Source: Bradyrhizobium diazoefficiens
GTDB lineage: Bacteria; Pseudomonadota; Alphaproteobacteria; Rhizobiales; Xanthobacteraceae
NCBI RefSeq assembly: GCF_016616425.1
Contig: NZ_CP067101.1
Location: 5,022,001-5,086,000, forward strand
DNA length: 64,000 bases
Direction of reading: 5' to 3'
Shown in pieces: positions 15,492-23,056 of the stretch (positions are counted from its first letter, which is position 1; every line of letters begins with the position of its first letter). The notes under the pieces were generated by a model. The model worked only from the letters and a program-made list of their open reading frames with translations. It did no database searches and was not told the origin of the DNA. The position numbers and the translations under genes were made by a program.

Positions 15492-17315
15492 ATGCGGCTT
15501 CGGCTGTTTGTTTTGTTCATACTTGCGACTTGGCTTACGATCTGGCTTGGCACCGGCGCTGCGCTGGCCGAGAAGCGCGTCGCGCTCGTCATGGGCAACT
15601 CGGCCTACAGGAACGTGGCGCGGCTGGCGAATCCCGTGAACGATGCCGCGCTGGTCGGCGGCATGTTCAGGAAGGCCGGCTTCGATACGGTCGATGTCAA
15701 GCTCGACCTGAACGTCGCCGAGATGCGCAAGGCGCTGCGCGATTTTGGCGGCAAGGCGCGCGAGGCCGACGTTGCGGTGGTCTATTATGCCGGCCACGGC
15801 ATTGAGCTCGACGGGACCAACTACCTGATCCCCACCGACGCCACGCTCGAGACCGACAGCGACGTCCTCGACGAAACGCTGCCGCTGGATCGCGCCCTGT
15901 TCGCGGTCGAGCCTGCCAGGCAGCTCCGCCTCGTCATCCTGGACGCCTGCCGCGATAATCCGTTTGCCAAAACGATGAAGCGCACGATCGCCGCCCGGGC
16001 GATTGGCCGCGGCCTTGCCAAGGTCGAGCCGACCAGCCCCAACACCATGATTGCCTTCGCGGCGAAGGCGGGCTCGACCGCCTCGGATGGCGATGCGAAG
16101 AACAGCCCGTTTGCCACCGCTCTGGTCGAACGCCTTCCCATGCCGGGCCTCGACCTGCGCAAGGCGTTCGGCTTCGTGCGCGACGACGTGCTCAAGACCA
16201 CCGGCTACAAGCAGGAGCCGTATGTCTACGGCTCGCTTGGCGGCGACGACGTTTCGCTGGTGCCGGCCAAGCCGGCCGTCGCGGGACCGCAGGCCAATCC
16301 CCAGGACAGCATCCGCCGGGACTATGAGCTGGCGCTGCAGGCGGGAAACCGCGACGCGTGGGAGGCATTCCTGCAGGCCTATCCCGACGGGTTCTATGCA
16401 GGCCTCGCCCGCGCGCAACTCAAGAACGTTGCAGCCGAGGAGGCGCGCGCAGCCGCGGCCACGAAGGCACGGCAAGCCGAAGACGAAAAGGCGAGGCTCG
16501 CCGCCGAGCGCGCCAACAAGGCCGAGCAGGCGAAGGCGGCTGCCGCCGCCAAGGCCGCCGAGCACGCCCGCCTTGCCGCGGAAAAGGCCAAGCAGATCGA
16601 GGAGGCCAAGGCGGCCGCGGCCGAGCAGCGCCGCAAGGATGCCGAGGCTGCGGTGGCGAAAGCCGTGGCCGACAAGCAAGCCGCCGAGAAGGCGCTTGCG
16701 GACGAGATCGTGAATGACAAGGCGGCTGCCGAGAAGCAGCAAGTTGCCGACGGCGCACGGAAAGTTGCGGCCCTTGCGCCGACTTCATCGCAGACGAGCC
16801 TGTCCCCCGCAGAGACGGCGAAGCTGGTCCAATCCGAGCTGCAGCGCGTCGGCTGTCTGGCCGCCGCTGCCGATGGCGACTGGAATGCGTCATCGCAACG
16901 CTCGCTGACGCTGTTCAACAAATATGCAGGAACGAAGTTCGACGCCAAGCAGGCGAGCCTCGACGCGCTCGACGCCATCAAGGCCAAGCCGGGCCGGGTC
17001 TGCCCGCTGGTGTGCGATCACGGCTTCAAAGCCGATGGCGACGCTTGCGTCAAGATCGCATGCCGTGCCGGCTATCACGTCAATGACGACAATGAATGCG
17101 AGAAGGTGCAGGGCAAGAAGCCAGTCGCGACCCGCGAGGACGCCAAGAAACGAGACGACGAGAGGAAGAAGGTTGAAGCTGCGCCCGCGAAGCCGCAGGC
17201 GACGGGGCAGATCTTCTGTGGGCAGGGTGGGTGTCGTCCAGTTCGACCAGGCTGTCGCTTAGATAGACATAACGGAGCGCAAACAGAGGGACGCATCATC
17301 GAGGTTTGCAATTAG
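15492..17315 (+). CDS. Secreted caspase-like (C14/metacaspase) protein, array gene 1
   Basis: A 607-residue exported protein. It has a signal peptide at residues 1-26 (cleavage after AALA) and a caspase-like domain at about 28-255, with the catalytic dyad His102 (YYAGHGIELDG) and Cys153 (VILDACRDNPF). A short helical region follows at about 270-310, then an Ala/Lys/Glu-rich coiled coil at about 312-425. A peptidoglycan-binding-like module lies at about 440-495 (LVQSELQRVGC..DGDWNASSQRSL), a Cys-rich segment at 504-536 (CPLVCDHG..C..C..C), and a tail at 574-607 framed by cysteines. Metacaspases of this type usually cleave after Arg or Lys (family knowledge). ATG 15492 follows GGGGGCTGG. From residue 21 to 163 its DNA is identical to gene 2. 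Confidence 0.88.
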   Translation: MRLRLFVLFILATWLTIWLGTGAALAEKRVALVMGNSAYRNVARLANPVNDAALVGGMFRKAGFDTVDVKLDLNVAEMRKALRDFGGKAREADVAVVYYAGHGIELDGTNYLIPTDATLETDSDVLDETLPLDRALFAVEPARQLRLVILDACRDNPFAKTMKRTIAARAIGRGLAKVEPTSPNTMIAFAAKAGSTASDGDAKNSPFATALVERLPMPGLDLRKAFGFVRDDVLKTTGYKQEPYVYGSLGGDDVSLVPAKPAVAGPQANPQDSIRRDYELALQAGNRDAWEAFLQAYPDGFYAGLARAQLKNVAAEEARAAAATKARQAEDEKARLAAERANKAEQAKAAAAAKAAEHARLAAEKAKQIEEAKAAAAEQRRKDAEAAVAKAVADKQAAEKALADEIVNDKAAAEKQQVADGARKVAALAPTSSQTSLSPAETAKLVQSELQRVGCLAAAADGDWNASSQRSLTLFNKYAGTKFDAKQASLDALDAIKAKPGRVCPLVCDHGFKADGDACVKIACRAGYHVNDDNECEKVQGKKPVATREDAKKRDDERKKVEAAPAKPQATGQIFCGQGGCRPVRPGCRLDRHNGAQTEGRIIEVCN

Positions 17316-17336
17316 ATCGAATGCCTTCGTCAGTCG

Positions 17337-17358
17337 TTGGGTAGGCTTGCCTACCCAA
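17337..17358. other. Perfect hairpin between caspase genes 1 and 2
   Basis: Arms TTGGGTAGGC and GCCTACCCAA are separated by TT, starting 22 bp after the stop of gene 1. No T-run follows, so it may be an RNA-stabilising stem rather than a terminator. Confidence 0.6.
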
Positions 17359-17400
17359 GGCGCTCGGGGGAAGCTGAGTAACCGAGATCACAGAATAAAT

Positions 17401-17431
17401 TTGCGTTCCGGCAAGCTGCGAATACTCTGAC
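17401..17431 (+). promoter_or_regulatory. Diverged promoter copy before caspase gene 2
   Basis: TTGCGTTCC...GCGAATACTCTGAC has the same length and the same conserved ends as the promoter segments at 15439-15469 and 19340-19370, with changes mainly in the spacer. Confidence 0.4.
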
Positions 17432-17453
17432 CAAATTGCTAGTTGAGGCTGGG

Positions 17454-19295
17454 ATGGACGTATTGCGATTCTTTGCTTTTTTGATCGTCCTCATTTGGCT
17501 TGGGACCGGCGCTGCGCTGGCCGAGAAGCGCGTCGCGCTCGTCATGGGCAACTCGGCCTACAGGAACGTGGCGCGGCTGGCGAATCCCGTGAACGATGCC
17601 GCGCTGGTCGGCGGCATGTTCAGGAAGGCCGGCTTCGATACGGTCGATGTCAAGCTCGACCTGAACGTCGCCGAGATGCGCAAGGCGCTGCGCGATTTTG
17701 GCGGCAAGGCGCGCGAGGCCGACGTTGCGGTGGTCTATTATGCCGGCCACGGCATTGAGCTCGACGGGACCAACTACCTGATCCCCACCGACGCCACGCT
17801 CGAGACCGACAGCGACGTCCTCGACGAAACGCTGCCGCTGGATCGCGCCCTGTTCGCGGTCGAGCCTGCCAGGCAGCTCCGCCTCGTCATCCTGGACGCC
17901 TGCCGCGATAATCCGTTTGCCAAAACGATGAAGCGGACGATCGCCGCCCGGGCGATTGGCCGCGGCCTTGCCAAGGTCGAGCCGACCAGTCCCAACACCA
18001 TGATTGCCTTCGCGGCGAAGGCGGGCTCGACCGCCTCGGATGGCGATGCGAAGAACAGCCCGTTTGCCACCGCTCTGGTCGAACGTCTGCCGATGCCGGG
18101 CCTTGATCTGCGCAAGGCGTTCGGCTTCGTGCGCGATGACGTGCTCAAGACCACCGGCTACAAGCAGGAGCCTTATGTCTACGGCTCGCTTGGCGGCGAT
18201 GACGTTTCGCTGGTGCCTGCCAAGCCAGCCGTCGCGGGACCGCAGGCCAATCCCCAGGACAGCATTCGCCGGGACTATGAGCTGGCACTGCAGGCGGGAA
18301 ACCGCGACGCATGGGAGGCATTCCTGCAGGCCTATCCCGACGGATTCTATGCAGGCCTCGCCCGCGCGCAACTCAAGAACGTTGCAGCCGAGGAGGCGCG
18401 CGCAGCCGCGGCCATGAAGGCACGGCAAGCCGAAGACGAAAAGGCGAGGCTGGCCGCCGAGCGCGCCAACAAGGCCGAGCAGGAGAAGGCGGCTGCCGCC
18501 GCCAAGGCCGCCGAGCACGCCCGGCTTGCCGCGGAAAAGGCCAAGCAGATCGAGGAGGCCAAGGCGACCGCGGCCGAGCAGCGCCGCAAGGACGCCGAGG
18601 CCGCGGTGGCGAAGGCCGTGGCCGACAAGCAAGCCGCCGAGAAGGCGCTTGCGGACAAGATCGCGAACGACAAAGCGGCCGCTGACAAGCAAGCTGCCGA
18701 GAAGCAGCAAGTTGCCGACAGCGCACAGAGAGTTGCAGCCCTTGCTCCGCCCTCATCGCAGCCGAGCCTGTCCCCCGCAGAGACGGCGAAGCTGGTCCAG
18801 TCCGAGCTGAGGCGCGTCGGCTGTCTGGCCGCCGCTGTCGACGGCGACTGGAATGCGTCATCGCAACGCTCGCTGACGCTGTTCAACAAATATGCAGGAA
18901 CGAAGTTCGACGCCAAGCAGGCGAGCCTCGATGCGCTCGATGCCATCAAGGCGAAGCCGGGCCGGGTCTGCCCGCTGGTGTGCGATCACGGCCTCAAGGC
19001 CGATGGCGATACTTGCGTGAAGATCGCCTGCCGCGCGGGTTATCGCGTCAACGACGACAATGAATGCGAAAGGGTGCAGGACAAGAAGCCGGTTGCGACC
19101 CGCGAGGATGCCAAGAAGCGAGACACGGAGCGGAAACAGACTGAAGCTGCTCCAACAAAGCCGTCCGCATCGGGTCAAATGATTTGCAGCACCGCGGGCT
19201 GTCGACCGGTGAGGCCCGGCTGTCACATTGGAGTGCAAAAGTATGGCTCCGCAGTCTCCATGGTAGGTGGGGGACAAGCGGAAGTGTGCGACTAA
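17454..19295 (+). CDS. Secreted caspase-like protein, array gene 2
   Basis: A 613-residue paralogue with the same domain order as gene 1: signal peptide (its own sequence, MDVLRFFAFLIVLIWLG), caspase domain with YYAGHG and DACRDNPF intact, coiled coil, peptidoglycan-binding-like module, Cys-rich segment and tail. The coiled coil carries an extra repeat (ADKQAAEKQ) relative to gene 1. The tail after GCRPVRPGC is unrelated to the other copies (HIGVQKYGSAVSMVGG) but ends in EVCD. It starts 138 bp after gene 1 at an ATG preceded by GAGGCTGGG. The 431 bp from 17505 to 17935 are identical to gene 1, showing very recent duplication or conversion. Confidence 0.88.
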   Translation: MDVLRFFAFLIVLIWLGTGAALAEKRVALVMGNSAYRNVARLANPVNDAALVGGMFRKAGFDTVDVKLDLNVAEMRKALRDFGGKAREADVAVVYYAGHGIELDGTNYLIPTDATLETDSDVLDETLPLDRALFAVEPARQLRLVILDACRDNPFAKTMKRTIAARAIGRGLAKVEPTSPNTMIAFAAKAGSTASDGDAKNSPFATALVERLPMPGLDLRKAFGFVRDDVLKTTGYKQEPYVYGSLGGDDVSLVPAKPAVAGPQANPQDSIRRDYELALQAGNRDAWEAFLQAYPDGFYAGLARAQLKNVAAEEARAAAAMKARQAEDEKARLAAERANKAEQEKAAAAAKAAEHARLAAEKAKQIEEAKATAAEQRRKDAEAAVAKAVADKQAAEKALADKIANDKAAADKQAAEKQQVADSAQRVAALAPPSSQPSLSPAETAKLVQSELRRVGCLAAAVDGDWNASSQRSLTLFNKYAGTKFDAKQASLDALDAIKAKPGRVCPLVCDHGLKADGDTCVKIACRAGYRVNDDNECERVQDKKPVATREDAKKRDTERKQTEAAPTKPSASGQMICSTAGCRPVRPGCHIGVQKYGSAVSMVGGGQAEVCD

Positions 19296-19339
19296 GCGGC
19301 AGCCGAGAGGCTGTGTGATAAACATCACTGATCGCAGAT

Positions 19340-19370
19340 TTGCATTCGGCCATTGTGCGGATAATCTGAC
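19340..19370 (+). promoter_or_regulatory. Duplicated promoter before caspase gene 3
   Basis: Identical to 15439-15469; the whole leader 19324-19451 matches 15423-15550 without a difference. It could let genes 3-5 be transcribed independently of genes 1 and 2. Confidence 0.45.
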
Positions 19371-19392
19371 GCTATTGCATTCGGGGGCTGGA

Positions 19393-21255
19393 ATGCGGCT
19401 TCGGCTGTTTGTTTTGTTCATACTTGCGACTTGGCTTACGATCTGGCTTGGGACCGGCTCTGCGCTGGCCGAGAAGCGCGTCGCGCTCGTCATGGGCAAC
19501 TCGGCCTACAAGAACGTGGCGCGGCTGGCGAATCCTGCGAACGATGCCGCGCTGGTCGGCGGCATGTTCAGGAAGGCCGGCTTCGATACGGTCGATGTCA
19601 AGCTCGACCTGAACGTCGCCGAGATGCGCAAGGCGCTGCGCGATTTTGGCGGCAAGGCGCGCGACGCCGACGTTGCGGTGGTCTACTACGCCGGCCACGG
19701 CATTGAGCTCGACGGGACCAACTACCTGATCCCCACCGACGCGACGCTCGAGACCGACAGCGACGTCCTCGACGAAACGCTGCCGCTGGATCGCGCCATG
19801 TTCGCCGTCGAGCCTGCCAGGCAGCTCCGGCTCGTCATCCTGGATGCCTGTCGCGACAACCCGTTTGCCAAGACCATGAAGCGCACGATCGCCGCCCGGG
19901 CGATTGGCCGCGGCCTTGCCAAGGTCGAGCCGACCAGCCCGAATACCATGATTGCCTTCGCGGCGAAGGCAGGCTCGACCGCCTCCGATGGCGATGCGAA
20001 GAACAGCCCGTTTGCCACCGCTCTGGTCGAACGCCTTCCCATGCCGGGCCTCGACCTGCGCAAGGCGTTCGGCTTCGTGCGCGACGATGTCCTCAAGACC
20101 ACCGGCTACAAGCAGGAGCCGTATGTCTACGGCTCACTTGGCGGCGATGACGTTTCGCTGGTCCCGGCCAAGCGGGCAGCAGCGCCGGGTCCGCAAGCCA
20201 ATCCCCAGGACAGCATTCGCCGGGACTATGAGCTGGCGCTGCAGGCGGGAAACCGCGACGCGTGGGAGGCATTCCTGCAGGCCTATCCCGACGGGTTCTA
20301 TGCAGGCCTCGCCCGCGCGCAACTCAAGAACGTTGCAGCCGAGGAGGCGCGCGCAGCCGCGGCCACCAAGGCACGGCAAGCCGAAGACGAAAAGGCAAGG
20401 CTCGCCGCCGAGCGTGCGAACAAGGCCGAGCAGGAGAAGGCAGCTGCCGCCGCCAAGGCCGCCGAGAACGCCCGCCTTGCGGCCGAAAAGGCCAAACAGA
20501 TTGAGGAGGCCAAGGCGACCGCGGCCGAGCAGCGCCGGAAGGACGCCGAGGTTGCAGCAGCCAAGGCGCAGGCCGACAAACAAGCCGCCGAGAAGGCGCT
20601 CGCCGACAAGATCGCCAGCGACAAGGCGGCCGCCGAACTGGCGGCCAAACAAGCGGCGGAGAAGGCGCAGCGCGATGGCGAGCAGAAGGTCGCAGCAGTG
20701 GCCCCAACTCAATCGCCCTCCACTCTCTCGCCGCAAGAAACCGCCAAACTGGTGCAGTCAGAGCTCCGGCGCGTCGGATGTCTCGCGAGCAACGCAGACG
20801 GCGACTGGAATGCATCATCGCAACGCTCGCTGACGCTGTTCAACAAATATGCGAGAACAAAGCTCGACGCCAAGCAGGCGAGCTTCGATGCGCTCGATGC
20901 GATCAAGGCGAAGCCGGGCCGGGTCTGCCCGCTGGTGTGCGATCACGGCCTCAAGGCCGATGGCGATACTTGCGTGAAGATCGCCTGCCGCGCCGGCTAT
21001 CGCGTCAATGACGACAACGAATGCGCGAAGGTGCAGGACAAGAAGCCGGTCGCGACCCGCGAGGACGCCAAGCCGCGAGACGACCAGAGGAAGAAGGTTG
21101 AGGGCACGCCCGCGAAGCCGCAGGCAACTGGGCAAATCTATTGTAACAATATGGGCTGCCGCCCAGTTCGCCAGGGTTGCCACCTCGAAATTTCAGCAGG
21201 TACTGCCGTAAAAGGCGGCACGATGGGCACCGGAAACACCGAGGTCTGCAACTGA
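19393..21255 (+). CDS. Secreted caspase-like protein, array gene 3
   Basis: A 620-residue paralogue. Its signal peptide is identical to that of gene 1 up to the first 20 residues, but the mature part differs (GSALAEKR, SAYKN, LANPAN). The catalytic His (YYAGHG) and Cys (DACRDNP) are intact. The coiled coil is the longest of the set. The peptidoglycan-binding-like module reads VGCLASNADGDWNASS with a KYARTK change. The tail is distinct (HLEISAGTAVKGGTMGTGNT) and ends EVCN. It begins 97 bp after gene 2 under a copied promoter. Only 14 bp separate it from gene 4, so genes 3-5 probably form one transcript. Confidence 0.88.
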   Translation: MRLRLFVLFILATWLTIWLGTGSALAEKRVALVMGNSAYKNVARLANPANDAALVGGMFRKAGFDTVDVKLDLNVAEMRKALRDFGGKARDADVAVVYYAGHGIELDGTNYLIPTDATLETDSDVLDETLPLDRAMFAVEPARQLRLVILDACRDNPFAKTMKRTIAARAIGRGLAKVEPTSPNTMIAFAAKAGSTASDGDAKNSPFATALVERLPMPGLDLRKAFGFVRDDVLKTTGYKQEPYVYGSLGGDDVSLVPAKRAAAPGPQANPQDSIRRDYELALQAGNRDAWEAFLQAYPDGFYAGLARAQLKNVAAEEARAAAATKARQAEDEKARLAAERANKAEQEKAAAAAKAAENARLAAEKAKQIEEAKATAAEQRRKDAEVAAAKAQADKQAAEKALADKIASDKAAAELAAKQAAEKAQRDGEQKVAAVAPTQSPSTLSPQETAKLVQSELRRVGCLASNADGDWNASSQRSLTLFNKYARTKLDAKQASFDALDAIKAKPGRVCPLVCDHGLKADGDTCVKIACRAGYRVNDDNECAKVQDKKPVATREDAKPRDDQRKKVEGTPAKPQATGQIYCNNMGCRPVRQGCHLEISAGTAVKGGTMGTGNTEVCN

Positions 21256-21269
21256 GGACAAGGGCTGCA

Positions 21270-23042
21270 ATGGGCGCGCTTCGGGTTTTTGGTTTGATCA
21301 TCCTCGCTATCTCGCTCGGGTGCGGATCGGCAATGGCTGAACGGCGCGTCGCGCTGGTGATCGGCAATTCCGCCTACAAGAGCGCCCCGCGGCTGACCAA
21401 CCCGGTCAACGATGCGACTCTGGTCGGTGGCATGTTCAAGAAGGCGGGTTTTGACCATGTCGATGTCAGGCTCGACCTCAACGCCGCCGACATGCGCAGG
21501 TCGCTGCGCGAGTTCGCGGGCAGGACCCGCGATGCCGAAATTGCCGTTATCTACTATGCCGGGCACGGCATCGAGTTGGACGGCACCAACTACCTGATCC
21601 CCACTGATGCCGCGCTGGAAACGGACGGCGACGTGCTCGACGAGACGGTCGCGCTCGACCGCGCGCTCTTTGCCGTGGAGCCGGCAAAGCAGCTCCGCCT
21701 CGTCATCCTGGACGCCTGCCGGGACAATCCTTTCGCCAAGACGATGAAGCGCACCGTCGCGTCCCGCGCCATCGGCCGCGGTCTTGCCAAGATTGAGCCG
21801 ACCAGCCCGAACACCATGATCGCCTTCGCAGCGAAGGCGGGCTCGACCGCCTCGGACGGCGATGCGAAGAACAGCCCGTTTGCCACCGCTCTGGTCGAGC
21901 GCCTCCCGACGCCGGGTCTCGATCTGCGCAAGGCGTTCGGCTTCGTGCGCGACGACGTTCTCAAGACCACGGGCTACAAGCAGGAGCCTTATGTCTACGG
22001 CTCGCTTGGCGGCGATGACGTTTCGCTGGTTGCAGCGAAGCCAGCCGTCGCGGGACCGCAGGCTAACCCGCAGGATGCGGTTCGCCGGGACTACGAGCTG
22101 GCGCTCCAGCTTGGAACACGCGACGGTTGGACGGCATTTCTCGGTCAGTATCCGGACGGCTTTTATGCCAACTTGGCCAAGGGCCAGCTGAACAAGATCG
22201 CGGCCGAAGATGTGCGCGCTGCCGCAGCAGAGAAAGCCAGGCACGCCGAAGACGAGAAGGCGCGGCTGGTCGCGGAGCGAGCCAAGAAAGCCGAGCAAGA
22301 CAAGGCGGCAGCCGCCGCCAAAGCCGCTGAGAGCGCTCGGATCGCTGCGGAGAAGGCCAAGCAAATCGAGGAGGCCAAGGCGGCCGCAGCCGAGCAGCGC
22401 CGCAAGGAGGCCGAGGCCGCGGCGGCCAAGGCGGTGGCCGATAAGCAGTCTTCCGAGAACGAGCAGAAGGTGGCGGCCGTAAGTCCCGCCCCAGCGCAGC
22501 CGGCCCTGTCTCCGCAGGAAACAACGAAGCTGGTGCAATCGGAGCTGCGGCGCGTCGGTTGCCTGGCTGCTGCTGCCGATGGCGACTGGAATGCGTCATC
22601 GCAACGCTCGCTGACGCTGTTCAACAAATATGCGGGAACGAGGTTCGACGCCAAGCTCGCGAGCTTCGACGCGCTCGACGCGATCAAGGCCAAGCCGGGC
22701 CGGGTCTGTCCGCTGGTGTGCGATCACGGCTTCAGGGCCGATGGCGATACTTGCGTGAAGATCGCCTGTCGTCCCGGTTATCGCGTCAATACCGACAATG
22801 AATGCGAGAAGCTTCAGGACAAGAAGCCGGTCGCGACCCGCGAGGATGCCAAGCCGCGAGACAATGAGAGGAAGAAGGTCGAGGCCGCGCCCGCGAAGCC
22901 GCAGGCAACCGGCCAGATCTATTGCAGCAGTGCGGGCTGTAGGCCCGTCCGGCCGGGGTGTCGGCTCGAAAGCTGGGGGGCCGCCGGTGTCCAAAAGGGC
23001 AGTTACGGCGCCGGCACCAGTACGTTCGAAGTCTGCAAGTGA
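21270..23042 (+). CDS. Secreted caspase-like protein, array gene 4
   Basis: A 590-residue paralogue of a second subtype: the signal peptide reads MGALRVFGLIILAISLGCGSAMA and the mature start is ERRVALVIGNSAYKS. The catalytic residues are intact (YYAGHG, DACRDNP). The region after the caspase domain differs from genes 1-3 (ALQLGTRDGWTAFLGQYPDGF). The coiled coil is shorter, and the usual ADKQAAEKALAD repeat is replaced by ADKQSSENEQK. The tail (RLESWGAAGVQKGSYGAGTSTF) ends EVCK. The ATG at 21270 lies 14 bp after the stop of gene 3 with AAGGG as its Shine-Dalgarno sequence, indicating translation from the same mRNA. Confidence 0.87.
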   Translation: MGALRVFGLIILAISLGCGSAMAERRVALVIGNSAYKSAPRLTNPVNDATLVGGMFKKAGFDHVDVRLDLNAADMRRSLREFAGRTRDAEIAVIYYAGHGIELDGTNYLIPTDAALETDGDVLDETVALDRALFAVEPAKQLRLVILDACRDNPFAKTMKRTVASRAIGRGLAKIEPTSPNTMIAFAAKAGSTASDGDAKNSPFATALVERLPTPGLDLRKAFGFVRDDVLKTTGYKQEPYVYGSLGGDDVSLVAAKPAVAGPQANPQDAVRRDYELALQLGTRDGWTAFLGQYPDGFYANLAKGQLNKIAAEDVRAAAAEKARHAEDEKARLVAERAKKAEQDKAAAAAKAAESARIAAEKAKQIEEAKAAAAEQRRKEAEAAAAKAVADKQSSENEQKVAAVSPAPAQPALSPQETTKLVQSELRRVGCLAAAADGDWNASSQRSLTLFNKYAGTRFDAKLASFDALDAIKAKPGRVCPLVCDHGFRADGDTCVKIACRPGYRVNTDNECEKLQDKKPVATREDAKPRDNERKKVEAAPAKPQATGQIYCSSAGCRPVRPGCRLESWGAAGVQKGSYGAGTSTFEVCK

Positions 23043-23056
23043 GAATAAGGGCTGTA

